From contig NZ_CABFMQ020000142.1 of assembly GCF_901905185.1 (NCBI RefSeq), positions 62,001 through 126,000 on the forward strand: 64,000 nt of DNA, given 5' to 3'. The translations under genes and the position numbers were made by a program. The stretch's first letter is position 1, and every line of letters begins with the position of its first letter. Source of the stretch: Methylocella tundrae (GTDB lineage Bacteria > Pseudomonadota > Alphaproteobacteria > Rhizobiales > Beijerinckiaceae). Shown here one piece after another: positions 25,920-34,726 of this stretch. Below the pieces are notes generated by a model. The model was not told the DNA's origin. It saw nothing but the letters and a program-made list of their open reading frames with translations, and did not search any database.

Positions 25920-27308
25920 TCATCGATAAAGCGCGGCTTTCGCCGCCGCGACGACTTCACCCGCGTTGGGGAGCGCGAGCTTTTCGAGGTTGGCGGCGTA
26001 AGGCATCGGCACATTCTTGCCGCTGACCCGCACGACAGGGGCGTCGAGATAATCAAAGGCGCGCTCCATCAGCAGCGCCACGATTTCCGCGCCAACACCG
26101 CTCTGCGGCCAGCCTTCTTCGATCGTCACGCAGCGGCCGGTCTTTTTCACGGATTCAATGATCAGCTCCGTATCCATTGGACGAATGCTGCGTAGATCAA
26201 TGACCTCGGCCTCGATGCCTTCCTTCGCCAGTTCCTCGGCCGCCTTTAAGGCGTAAACCATGCCGATACTGAAGGAGACGAGGGTCACGTCCTTGCCGGC
26301 GCGTGCAATGCGGCCCTTGCCGATCGGCACGACGAAATCATCGATCTTCGGCACGTCGAAGCTGTGCCCATAGAGGATCTCGTTTTCGAGAAAGATCACC
26401 GGATTGGGGTCGCGGATGGCGCTTTTCAGAAGGCCCTTGGCGTCCGCGGCGGTGTAGGGAGCGACGACCTTGAGACCTGGCACATGCGAGAACCAGGCGG
26501 TATAATCTTGGCTGTGCTGGGCGGCGACGCGCGCCGCCGCGCCGTTCGGGCCGCGGAAAACGATCGGGCAGCCCATCTGTCCGCCCGACATGTAGAGTGT
26601 CTTGGCGGCGGAATTGATGATCTGATCCATCGCCTGCATGGCGAAGTTGAAGGTCATAAATTCGACGATCGGGCGCAGACCCGCCATAGCGGCGCCGACG
26701 CCAAGGCCGGCAAAACCATGTTCCGTGATCGGCGTGTCGACAACGCGCCTGTCGCCGAATTCCTGCAATAGTCCTTGTGTGATTTTATAGGCGCCTTGAT
26801 ATTCGGCGACTTCTTCGCCCATGACGAAAACGCTTTCGTCGCGGCGCATTTCCTCGGCCATGGCGTCGCGCAACGCTTCGCGGACGGTCATTGAGACCAT
26901 CTCGGTCCCTTCAGGATATTCGGGGGCGCGTGGGACGGCGGCCACTGCGGGCGCCGCGAAAAGGGGTGCGCTCGACGCCGGTTTTGCCGCGGCGGGTTCG
27001 GCGGCCGGGGCCGCGGTCCCGCCATTGGGGAGGGGTGCGGGAGCGGCGGCCGCTGCGGCGTCTTCGCCCGCGCCCGCGATGACGGCGATTGGCGTATTCA
27101 CTGCGACATTGTCGGTTCCATCGGGAACGAGGATCTTGGCAAGCGTGCCTTCATCGACCGCTTCGACCTCCATTGTCGCCTTATCGGTTTCGATCTCGGC
27201 GAGGATATCGCCGGAACGCACCGAATCGCCCTCTTTTTTCAGCCATTTCGCGAGCTTGCCCTGCTCCATGGTCGGCGAAAGCGCGGGCATGAGAACATTG
27301 GTTGTCAT
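25920..27308 (-). CDS. pdhB: Pyruvate dehydrogenase E1 beta with lipoyl domain
   Basis: A 462-residue E1 beta subunit. The front 80 residues are an extra lipoyl domain (Lys in ETDKATMEVEA), joined by a 55-residue Ala/Pro-rich linker to the beta subunit proper, which begins at about residue 135 (MTVREALRDAMAEEM) and contains EVAEYQGAYK and DTPITEHGFAG. The extra lipoyl domain on E1 beta is a known alphaproteobacterial feature. It pairs with PdhA to decarboxylate pyruvate. The ATG at 27308 directly precedes the lipoyl domain; an upstream in-frame codon at 27371 would overlap pdhA. Confidence 0.96.
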   Translation of the reverse strand: MTTNVLMPALSPTMEQGKLAKWLKKEGDSVRSGDILAEIETDKATMEVEAVDEGTLAKILVPDGTDNVAVNTPIAVIAGAGEDAAAAAAPAPLPNGGTAAPAAEPAAAKPASSAPLFAAPAVAAVPRAPEYPEGTEMVSMTVREALRDAMAEEMRRDESVFVMGEEVAEYQGAYKITQGLLQEFGDRRVVDTPITEHGFAGLGVGAAMAGLRPIVEFMTFNFAMQAMDQIINSAAKTLYMSGGQMGCPIVFRGPNGAAARVAAQHSQDYTAWFSHVPGLKVVAPYTAADAKGLLKSAIRDPNPVIFLENEILYGHSFDVPKIDDFVVPIGKGRIARAGKDVTLVSFSIGMVYALKAAEELAKEGIEAEVIDLRSIRPMDTELIIESVKKTGRCVTIEEGWPQSGVGAEIVALLMERAFDYLDAPVVRVSGKNVPMPYAANLEKLALPNAGEVVAAAKAALYR

Positions 27309-27349
27309 CAGCGTTCCTTGAACAAATCCCTCGAATGTTTTTTTGGAGC

Positions 27350-28384
27350 CTACTTCAACACATCCGTCCACAATTCGGCTGGATCAGGCTCTGGATCATG
27401 CGAGGCGAAGTCGACCGCCTCGGCGATGACGGCGCGAACCTCGCCGTCGATGGCCTTGAGATCATCCTCACTGAGCTTGTGTTCTGCGAGCAGGCGCGCG
27501 CGCACTTGCTCGATCGGATCGTGCTCCTCGCGCATCTTCTGCACTTCTTCCTTCGATCGGTATTTCGCAGGATCGGACATGGAATGGCCGCGATAGCGAT
27601 AGGTCTGCATCTCGAGGATGATCGGGCCGTTGCCGCCGGCGCACCATTCACGCGCGCGGTCCGTCGCGGCTTTGACGGCGCGCACATCCATGCCGTCGAC
27701 CTGCTCGCCAGGAATATTGAAGCTCTGGCCGCGCTTTGAAAAATCGGTCAGGGCCGAAGATCTCTTGACGGAGGTGCCCATCGCATAGCGGTTGTTCTCG
27801 ACGATATACACGACGGGAAGCTTCCACAGCTCGGCCATGTTGAAGCTCTCGTAGACCTGCCCCTGATTGGCCGCGCCATCCCCGAAATAAGTGTATGAGA
27901 CGTTCCCGTTGGCCCGGTAGCGGTCGGCGAAGGCGAGCCCGGTGCCGAGCGGCACCTGCGCGCCGACAATGCCGTGGCCGCCATAGAAATTCTTCTCTTT
28001 CGAGAACATGTGCATCGAGCCGCCCTTGCCTTTCGACAGGCCGCCTCTACGCCCGGTCAATTCGGCGAGAACGCCCTTCGGATCCATGCCGCAGGCGATC
28101 ATATGGCCATGATCGCGATAACTCGTGATGGTCTGATCGCCGGGCTTTGCCGCCATCATGACGCCGACGACGACAGCCTCCTGCCCAATGTAGAGATGGC
28201 AAAATCCGCCGATGAGGCCCATGCCGTAGAGCTGCCCCGCCTTCTCCTCGAAGCGGCGGATCATCAGCATCTCGCGATAGGCTTTGAGTTCTTCCTCTTT
28301 CGAGAAGGGAGGCGCGACAGGAGAGGCGTCGGTCGCCTTCCGCGACTTCGATTCGGCGCGGACGGAGGTTGATGCATCGGCCAT
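27350..28384 (-). CDS. pdhA: Pyruvate dehydrogenase E1 alpha
   Basis: The 344-residue thiamine-diphosphate subunit. The cofactor-binding motif starts GDGAANQGQVYESFNMA and ends with VENNRYAMGT; the phosphorylation-loop-like RYRGHSMSDPAKYR is also clear. It catalyses decarboxylation of pyruvate with PdhB. The first 40 residues are charged and Ala/Ser-rich, as in relatives. The ATG at 28384 was preferred over an in-frame start at 28468, which would add an unconserved Arg/Ala-rich stretch. It heads pdhA-pdhB-pdhC-lpd-lipA. Confidence 0.96.
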   Translation of the reverse strand: MADASTSVRAESKSRKATDASPVAPPFSKEEELKAYREMLMIRRFEEKAGQLYGMGLIGGFCHLYIGQEAVVVGVMMAAKPGDQTITSYRDHGHMIACGMDPKGVLAELTGRRGGLSKGKGGSMHMFSKEKNFYGGHGIVGAQVPLGTGLAFADRYRANGNVSYTYFGDGAANQGQVYESFNMAELWKLPVVYIVENNRYAMGTSVKRSSALTDFSKRGQSFNIPGEQVDGMDVRAVKAATDRAREWCAGGNGPIILEMQTYRYRGHSMSDPAKYRSKEEVQKMREEHDPIEQVRARLLAEHKLSEDDLKAIDGEVRAVIAEAVDFASHDPEPDPAELWTDVLK

Positions 28385-28582
28385 GGACAGACCCTTTGCA
28401 AGTGCGGACACACAAGATGAAGCGGAAGCTAACGCAGCTCTTCGCCGAAAGCGAGAGCGGAAGATCACGCCTTGATTACGGCTCGAGGAGAGGCTCGCGG
28501 CCGCACTGACGCATAATCCTACCGAGATGCCCGAGCAAGCGTTGTCTTGACCTGAGCACGGGTAATCGGCGCCGGGTCGATC

Positions 28583-28906
28583 CTAGTTCGCGGGATGAGG
28601 CAGCAAAACGACGAGATCATTCTTATCGTCGCGTCCGAGAAGACTCCTCGCCTCTTCGTCGAGGAGGTCGCGATCAATGACGGCGCCGTTGATCAATTCG
28701 ATTTTGTGCTGCCAAAGGGCCCGGTCCGCCTTGAGACCCCGCAGCTCCTTTTGCAGACTCTCAATTTTAAGCTGGTATTCGTCCTGAGTTTTCAGCCCGC
28801 GCTCGCCGTTCACTGCGTGCCATACAAAATAGCCGCCCGCCGCGCCGGAGACGCAATAGAGACACAAGGGATAGAGGATAGCGCGCCAGCGCCTGCGAAT
28901 GACCAT
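28583..28906 (-). CDS. ftsB: Septum formation initiator FtsB/DivIC-like protein
   Basis: A 107-residue bitopic protein with a basic start (VIRRRWRA), one membrane segment (about 10-30) and a periplasmic coiled coil (QDEYQLKIESLQKELRGL), the form of FtsB that joins FtsL and FtsQ at the division site. The ATG at 28906 was chosen because it puts a short cytoplasmic tail before the membrane segment; an alternative ATG at 28960 overlaps the transporter stop. It stands upstream of pdhA, as in most Rhizobiales, but two transporter genes separate it from eno. Confidence 0.88.
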   Translation of the reverse strand: MVIRRRWRAILYPLCLYCVSGAAGGYFVWHAVNGERGLKTQDEYQLKIESLQKELRGLKADRALWQHKIELINGAVIDRDLLDEEARSLLGRDDKNDLVVLLPHPAN

Positions 28907-28956
28907 TGCGGCACATTCCCCGACCAAGGTTAGCGATCCATTAACGCCCCCTCGAT

Positions 28957-30213
28957 TCATCGCGAAAGCGCGAAGGCGCCCAAGCCAAGGCTGAGCACAG
29001 TCAGGGGAAGGCCGACCTTCAAATAGTCGAAAAAGGAGATCGTCACGTCCGATCGCTTCGCCCGCTCCGCCACGATCAGATTGGCGATCGAGCCTACGAG
29101 AGTGAGATTGCCGGCGAGCGTCGAGCTCATGGCGACGACAAGCCAGGCCTGATTCGCATTGGGCGAAGCCTCGATAAAGGGCTTCAGAACCAGCACGGCC
29201 GGAACATTGCTGATGAGATTGGAAAGGCCCGCGGTCACGCCGGATAAAATCCAGCCATTTTCCAGGTGGAGCCGCCCCACGGCGGCGAGGGCGTCCGGCG
29301 TCAAAAGAGCTTTTTCCGCGCCTGCCACGACGATGAAAAGCCCGGCGAACATCAAAAGAAGAGCTCCATCCATTTCAGCGTAGATCTTTTTCGGATTGAC
29401 CGCGCGCGAGACGAGCAGCAGAGATCCGCCGATAAGCGCCGCCTCGGCGACCGGCGCGCCGGCGAAGAAGGCGATGATGACGCAAACCGTCAGCAGCGCC
29501 GCCTTGCCGATCTGCCAGGGGTGGCGGCGAGCCCGCGCCGGTCCGTCCGCCTCCGAAAATGGCGTCGAAAATTCCCGCCGATGCACGACCGCTATGAGGC
29601 AGAAGGTCAAAAGCAGCGCCGCCGCCGCGATCGGCGCCAGGCGAAGAGCGAATTGCGCGTAGGGAATATGCGATGCGACGCCGATCATCATATTCTGCGG
29701 ATTGCCGGTGAAGGTCGCAACGCTTCCCGCATTCGACGCCATGGCGACCGCGAGCAGATAGGGAACCGGATTGCGGCGCAGTCTGCGCGTCACGTCAATG
29801 ACCAGCGGCGTCAGCGCGAGACAGATCGCGTCATTGACGAGAAAGGCCGAGAGGCATCCCGTCACGATGACAATCGCCGCGAGAAGCAGCAGCGGACCAT
29901 GCGCGCGCCGCAAGGCAAAGCTTCCGGCGAGTTCGAAAAAACCAGAAACGCGCAGTTGGGCGACAATGATCATCATGCCGAGAAGCAGCGCGATCGTGTC
30001 GAGATCGACCGCTTTGAGCGCGTCCTCGAAACCGAAAGCGCCGGTCGCGAGCATCAGGCTGGCGCCGACGAGCGCCATGCCCGCTCGATCGATCCGCAGG
30101 CCGGGCGCCCGGCCGACAGCGATCCCCGCCAAGGTCACAAAAAAGATCGCGACGACTGCGATCCGCCGCCAATCGAGCGCAACTGTCCACGAAAGGATAG
30201 CTGAAAAGCTCAT
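28957..30213 (-). CDS. SLC13/ArsB-like anion transporter
   Basis: A 418-residue integral membrane protein with about 11 hydrophobic segments. The pattern GNPQNMMIGV in the middle and the paired SNLISNVPAVLVLKP motif near the end are those of the CitT/ArsB/NhaD (IT) superfamily, where two re-entrant loops hold Asn-Pro motifs. The substrate could be a dicarboxylate, arsenite, sulfate or sodium; no arsenate reductase or regulator is nearby. Its start overlaps the MFS gene stop (ATGA), so the two are coupled. It is an accessory insertion between eno and ftsB. Confidence 0.85.
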   Translation of the reverse strand: MSFSAILSWTVALDWRRIAVVAIFFVTLAGIAVGRAPGLRIDRAGMALVGASLMLATGAFGFEDALKAVDLDTIALLLGMMIIVAQLRVSGFFELAGSFALRRAHGPLLLLAAIVIVTGCLSAFLVNDAICLALTPLVIDVTRRLRRNPVPYLLAVAMASNAGSVATFTGNPQNMMIGVASHIPYAQFALRLAPIAAAALLLTFCLIAVVHRREFSTPFSEADGPARARRHPWQIGKAALLTVCVIIAFFAGAPVAEAALIGGSLLLVSRAVNPKKIYAEMDGALLLMFAGLFIVVAGAEKALLTPDALAAVGRLHLENGWILSGVTAGLSNLISNVPAVLVLKPFIEASPNANQAWLVVAMSSTLAGNLTLVGSIANLIVAERAKRSDVTISFFDYLKVGLPLTVLSLGLGAFALSR

Positions 30214-31445
30214 TGAGCCGGGACCGGCGCTGGAAGTTTCTCTCCTTCGCCTCGATCAGCTTCGATCGTCTCCGGCATGCCGAACAAATACAGCAGAAAG
30301 CCGAAAGCCGCTATCGCCCCGAGCGCGAGAAAGGCCGCGGAATATCCGGCGCGCACGACGATAAATCCGGCCAGAGAGGTGCTTAACGCCGCCCCTACGC
30401 CTTGCGCAGTGATGACGGCCCCTTGCGCAAGATTGAAGTGTCCGCCGCCGCGCGTCAGATCGGCGACGACGATAACGAAAAGCGCTCCATAAAGGCCCGC
30501 CCCCACACCGTCCAGCGTTTGCACCGCGACAAGCCAATAGCGGTCATCGGAAAGGGTATAAAGAAAACCGCGCAAAGGCAGAATGGCGAAGGCGGCCAGA
30601 AACAGGGGCTTGCGGCCCCAGCTATCGGCCTTTCGCCCGACGAGCGCCGCCATCGGGACCATGACGATCTGCGCCGCGACGATGCAGGCCGACATCAGCG
30701 CCGTGCCCTGATTCTTGTCCTCCAGCGCGAGCTTTTGCCCGACCAGCGGCAGCATGGCGGCGTTGGCGAGATGGAACGTTACACAGCAAAGGCAGAAAAC
30801 CAGGAGCCCCTTGCAGGTCAGCAATGTTTTGAAGGCGGAAGGTCTATCATGCGATTTGCTGTCGCCATTGCGAAGCCCGCGCGCCCTGTCATGATCGATC
30901 GCCTTCGCATTAACCGCAAGGACGCTCGCGATCGAAAGCAAGGCCATCACAGCCATCAGATAGAAAACGACCATTAGTCCAAACTTCCAGGCGGAAGCGC
31001 CGGCGACCGCGGCCAGAAAGGCATTGCCGGCATGATTGAACGACTCGTTCCTGCCGATCCTTCGCGTAAATTGCTTCTGGCCCATCAGGCCAAGCGTGAT
31101 CGCTGCGATAGCGGGGGCGAAAAAGACGCCAGCCGCGCCAGCCGCCGCCTGCGACCCGGCAACGAGGACGAAGGAGGTCATATAGGGAAGGATGATCGAC
31201 GCGCCGGTGACGACAAGGGCGGCGGCGATGATGATCGCTCGCTTGGCCCGGCTGACGTCGGTCAGCGCTCCGGCCGGCGTCTGCGCGATGATGCCGGCAA
31301 GGCCGGCGATCGTCATGACCAGCCCGATCCTGTCTTCCGGCCAATGACGCTCCGTGAGGAGATAAATCGCGAGGTAGGGCCCCAACCCTTCCCGTACATC
31401 GGCGAGAAAGAAATTCAAAGCGTCGAGCGACGTTTCGTTGTGCAT
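30210..31445 (-). CDS. Major facilitator superfamily transporter
   Basis: A 411-residue protein with 12 hydrophobic segments in two halves and the MFS loop-2 signature in degenerate form (GALTDVSRAKRA) and again in the second half (GRKADSWGRKPL). The front (LNFFLADVREGLGPYLAIYLL) belongs to a family of uncharacterised efflux or metabolite carriers. No substrate can be assigned. It overlaps the SLC13 gene by four bases and is therefore probably expressed with it, starting about 110 bases after eno. Confidence 0.85.
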   Translation of the reverse strand: MHNETSLDALNFFLADVREGLGPYLAIYLLTERHWPEDRIGLVMTIAGLAGIIAQTPAGALTDVSRAKRAIIIAAALVVTGASIILPYMTSFVLVAGSQAAAGAAGVFFAPAIAAITLGLMGQKQFTRRIGRNESFNHAGNAFLAAVAGASAWKFGLMVVFYLMAVMALLSIASVLAVNAKAIDHDRARGLRNGDSKSHDRPSAFKTLLTCKGLLVFCLCCVTFHLANAAMLPLVGQKLALEDKNQGTALMSACIVAAQIVMVPMAALVGRKADSWGRKPLFLAAFAILPLRGFLYTLSDDRYWLVAVQTLDGVGAGLYGALFVIVVADLTRGGGHFNLAQGAVITAQGVGAALSTSLAGFIVVRAGYSAAFLALGAIAAFGFLLYLFGMPETIEADRGEGEKLPAPVPAQ

Positions 31446-31507
31446 GGAGCCGCCTGGAAGAGCTGAAGCGTGACGCCCTAAGCCTTCGAGGCGACGTTGG
31501 TTCCAGG

Positions 31508-31535
31508 GCTTCGCCGAACATTTTCGCGGCGAAGC
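31508..31535. other. Hairpin between eno and the MFS gene
   Basis: GCTTCGCCG at 31508 pairs with CGGCGAAGC at 31527 to make a perfect 9-bp stem with a 10-base loop. It lies in the 113-base gap after the eno stop on the minus strand. There is no T run, so Rho-dependent termination or mRNA 3' protection is more likely than an intrinsic terminator. Confidence 0.55.
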
Positions 31536-31558
31536 TGTCGTTCAAACGGTCCCTGCCC

Positions 31559-32842
31559 TCAGGCGAAAGCCTTCAGCGCCTTGCGTCCCGCGTAGACCGC
31601 CTGCGAGCCGAGCTCCTCTTCGATCCGGATGAGCTGGTTATATTTTGCGGTGCGGTCAGAGCGAGCGAGCGAGCCCGTCTTGATCTGCCCGCAATTGGTC
31701 GCAACAGCCAGATCGGCGATGGTCGAATCCTCCGTTTCGCCGGAGCGATGCGACATCACCGCGGTGTAGCCGGCGCGCTGCGCCATATCGACGGCGGCCA
31801 GCGTCTCGGTGAGCGAACCGATCTGATTGACCTTGACGAGAATGGAGTTGGCGATGCCTTTTTTGATGCCTTCGGCGAGACGCTCGACGTTGGTGACGAA
31901 AATATCGTCGCCGACGAGCTGGATTTTGCCGCCGATCAGATCCGTCACGATCTTCCAGCCGGCCCAGTCGTCTTCCGACATGCCGTCCTCGATGGTCGCG
32001 ATTGGATAAGATGCGGCGAGTCTTGCGAGATAATGGGCCTGTTCCTCCGGCGAACGGGAAAGCCCCTCGCCAGCATAGACATAGGCTCCGTCCTTGAAGA
32101 ATTCGGTCGCAGCGCAATCGAGGCCGAGCGCGATGTCGGCGCCCGGTTTGAAGCCGGCGCTTTCGATCGCACGCAGAACAAAATCGAGAGCTGCTTCGGC
32201 AGACGGCAGATTAGGCGCAAAACCGCCTTCATCGCCAACATTGGTGTTGTGTCCCGCCTTTTTCAAAGCGCCCTTCAACACCTGGAACACTTCGGAGCCC
32301 CAGCGCACGGCCTCTTTGATCGAGGGCGCGCCGACCGGCAGGATCATGAATTCCTGGAAGTCGATCGGATTATCGGCGTGCGCGCCGCCATTGATAATAT
32401 TCATCATCGGAACGGGCAGCACATGCGCCTGCACGCCGCCGATATAGCGATAGAGCGGTAATGCGGAGGCGTCGGCGGCCGCCTTGGCCACCGCGAGGGA
32501 AACGCCGAGAATGGCGTTGGCGCCGAGCTTTGCTTTATTCGGGGTTCCATCGAGCGCAATCATGATCGCGTCGATTTTGCCCTGATCTTCCGCCTCGAGG
32601 CCGCTTAGAGCATCGAAAATGTCCCGGTTGACGCTTTCGACGGCCTTCAGCACGCCCTTGCCGCCAAAACGCGACTTGTCGCCATCGCGCAATTCGACTG
32701 CTTCATGCGCGCCCGTCGAAGCGCCGGACGGCACGGCGGCGCGGCCGTGTGAACCATCCTCCAAAGTCACGTCGACCTCGACGGTTGGATTGCCGCGGCT
32801 ATCCAAAATCTCACGGGCGGCAATGTCGATGATCGCGGTCAT
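31559..32842 (-). CDS. eno: Enolase
   Basis: A 427-residue glycolytic enzyme interconverting 2-phosphoglycerate and phosphoenolpyruvate. Visible are the substrate-loop SGASTGAHEA, the metal-ligand and active-site segments EDGMSEDD and GDDIFVTN, the catalytic-Lys stretch VKVNQIGSLTE and SHRSGETED. The length is standard. In many Rhizobiales kdsA lies between pyrG and eno; here that place holds a lytic transglycosylase, a TetR gene and queF. Confidence 0.98.
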   Translation of the reverse strand: MTAIIDIAAREILDSRGNPTVEVDVTLEDGSHGRAAVPSGASTGAHEAVELRDGDKSRFGGKGVLKAVESVNRDIFDALSGLEAEDQGKIDAIMIALDGTPNKAKLGANAILGVSLAVAKAAADASALPLYRYIGGVQAHVLPVPMMNIINGGAHADNPIDFQEFMILPVGAPSIKEAVRWGSEVFQVLKGALKKAGHNTNVGDEGGFAPNLPSAEAALDFVLRAIESAGFKPGADIALGLDCAATEFFKDGAYVYAGEGLSRSPEEQAHYLARLAASYPIATIEDGMSEDDWAGWKIVTDLIGGKIQLVGDDIFVTNVERLAEGIKKGIANSILVKVNQIGSLTETLAAVDMAQRAGYTAVMSHRSGETEDSTIADLAVATNCGQIKTGSLARSDRTAKYNQLIRIEEELGSQAVYAGRKALKAFA

Positions 32843-33076
32843 GGAGGCTTCCTCTTCTTTCGATTGGGGCGAATGGCTTAGGCTTTTACGACGAAGCTTC
32901 GCTGGACAAAAGGGCTTGAACGGGGTCTTGCGCTTGGAATTTTTTAAGCCTCTATCTAAAATTTCTACGCGACGCCCTCTGCCCGCGAAAAATCTTGCCG
33001 AGGGATTGAATGCAGCGATTCCTTTTAATTATTCCGCGTTAGCGTCAGCATCGCGACCCTTAGGCAAGAGCATCAC

Positions 33077-33883
33077 GTGGCAGGCAAAATCGCTTTCGCG
33101 TCAATCGGAGCCATTTGCGTGGCGCTGACGGCGCAGGTTCAGGCGCAGAGCAATGCGCCGACCGCTCCGTTGCCGGTCGCAAGGCCAGCCGGTCCGGGCG
33201 ATGCCGGGCGTCACGAGCCGGCCGGCGCAGATAAGACCGCGCAAGATAATGCGGACGATGACCGCCATGAGCCTGCCTTTGCTGCCGCTTCGACAGATGG
33301 GCGGAAAAATTTTCGCGCTTTGTTGCGGCGCGAGGCTGACAAGACAGGCCTTCCGCCCGACATAGCCGACGCCGTCGTCGCCATTGAAAGCGGCTATGAT
33401 CCGACCGTGATCGGCGACGTCGGCGAAATCGGACTGATGCAAGTCCGGCCCGAGACAGCCGCCATGCTCGGTTTTCGCGGGGACGCGACCGAGCTCGCCA
33501 GGCCGGAAGTGAATATTCACTATGGCGTCGTCTATCTCGCGGAGGCGTGGCGGCTCGCCAATGGCGATCTCTGCCGCGCGCTGATGAAATATCGCGCCGG
33601 CCACGGCGAGGAGCAGATGTCGCCGCTGTCCGCAACTTATTGCGGGCGGGCGCGGGCGCACCTTGCCGCGCTCGGCTCTCCCTTCGCGGCGGCGGCCTCG
33701 GTTCCGATGGTTTTCGAGTCCATCCAGTCGAAGGCGCCGCGCGCTTTCAGAACGGCAAGGCGCGGCCTGCCGCGGCTTCGCACCGCGTCAACCAGCCGAG
33801 CGTTCTGGGCCGCGCACGAGGCAAGGGTCGCGGCGATTTCGCGGCGCATCGAGGCCAAGTGGCGCAGAATGGCGTCGCGTTAA
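33077..33883 (+). CDS. Lytic murein transglycosylase (SLT domain)
   Basis: A 268-residue exported protein. A signal peptide covers roughly residues 1-23 (cleavage after QVQAQ), a low-complexity Ala/Pro/Asp stretch runs to about 75, and a compact SLT domain follows with the catalytic Glu in AIESGYDP, then GEIGLMQVRPETAAMLG. The enzyme family cleaves peptidoglycan glycan strands, leaving 1,6-anhydro-MurNAc. The tail is rich in Arg and Ala. The start is GTG (33077), the only start that begins just before the signal peptide. It is divergent from eno by 234 bases. Confidence 0.85.
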   Translation: MAGKIAFASIGAICVALTAQVQAQSNAPTAPLPVARPAGPGDAGRHEPAGADKTAQDNADDDRHEPAFAAASTDGRKNFRALLRREADKTGLPPDIADAVVAIESGYDPTVIGDVGEIGLMQVRPETAAMLGFRGDATELARPEVNIHYGVVYLAEAWRLANGDLCRALMKYRAGHGEEQMSPLSATYCGRARAHLAALGSPFAAAASVPMVFESIQSKAPRAFRTARRGLPRLRTASTSRAFWAAHEARVAAISRRIEAKWRRMASR

Positions 33884-33913
33884 CGAAACGGGCGATTTGT
33901 CTTAATTGTTTGC

Positions 33914-34495
33914 TCACCGGCTAAGTCCGCGCGAAATCAGCCGCCAGACCGCGTCGAAATTCAGCTTCATCTCCGGGCGCGCCCATTCGCGCGCGTGCAG
34001 CGGGTGATGAAACCGCAACGTCGCGTCAAGAATAGCGCAGGCCGTCATGCCCGATTCGACGGACGTGAAGGCGGCCTGCTTCACGCCGTCGTCGATGATT
34101 TTGGCGACATGCACCGTTAATCTCGCCTGGTGGTCAGCGACGACGGGACGGTCTAAGCGGGCCAGTTCCAGGTAGGTTCCGAAAAGGTCTGGATCGTTTT
34201 CCGCCTTGGCGCGCACCGAGGCCATGAGGATATCGAACCATCGCCGCAAGCGTTCCGGCGCAGGCCCGCTTTCGGCGGCGATCACCGAAAGAGGCCCCGT
34301 CATGCGGGATAGCCAGCGCGCGACGACGGCGTCGAGCAGTTCCGCCTTGCCGTCGAAATGGCGGTAGAGGCTGCCGTGGCTGACATTCAGAGCCCGGGCA
34401 ACGTCGATAACGCTGGTCTTGGCCGGCCCAAACCGGCGCAGCGCTGCCTCCGTCGCATCGAGAATGGCGTCTGGCGTGAGGGCTTTCTCATTCAT
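33914..34495 (-). CDS. TetR-family transcriptional regulator
   Basis: A 193-residue repressor-type protein with an N-terminal helix-turn-helix (SVIDVARALNVSHGSLYRHF, residues about 27-46) and an all-alpha ligand-binding C-terminal domain (ARLDRPVVADHQARLT, RPEMKLNFDAVWRLI). The ATG at 34495 was preferred over upstream in-frame starts because homologues begin about 25 residues before the helix-turn-helix. It is convergent with the transglycosylase gene and divergent from queF. Three ATCATGAT-type palindromes lie 59-108 bases upstream, so self-repression is likely. No transporter or oxidoreductase is adjacent to name its target. Confidence 0.88.
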   Translation of the reverse strand: MNEKALTPDAILDATEAALRRFGPAKTSVIDVARALNVSHGSLYRHFDGKAELLDAVVARWLSRMTGPLSVIAAESGPAPERLRRWFDILMASVRAKAENDPDLFGTYLELARLDRPVVADHQARLTVHVAKIIDDGVKQAAFTSVESGMTACAILDATLRFHHPLHAREWARPEMKLNFDAVWRLISRGLSR

Positions 34496-34553
34496 TCTCA
34501 ATGCTTTCAGCAATTCGCATAGGCTGAGCGGAGCGGCTGATCCAAATCCATGT

Positions 34554-34603
34554 ATCATGATAACAGATTTCACTATCTGCCATCATGATTGCTACATCGT
34601 GAT
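34554..34603. promoter_or_regulatory. Triple operator-like palindromes at the tetR/queF divergent promoter
   Basis: Three 8-bp elements, ATCATGAT at 34554-34561, ATCATGAT at 34582-34589 and ATCGTGAT at 34596-34603, are centred 28 and 14 bases apart. CAGAT...ATCTG forms another inverted repeat between the first two (34564-34579). Regularly spaced palindromes in the upstream region of a TetR gene fit an operator. Binding by this regulator is inference. Confidence 0.5.
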
Positions 34604-34726
34604 AATACATTCCGGGCCGCGCCGATTGAAATTTTCTCGGGATCGGCCTAGAGGCGGGTGCGAAGACGCGCGATGGCCCCTACCCTACCGGCCGTGACGC
34701 CGCACGCCCAAGCTGAGGCTGTTCAA

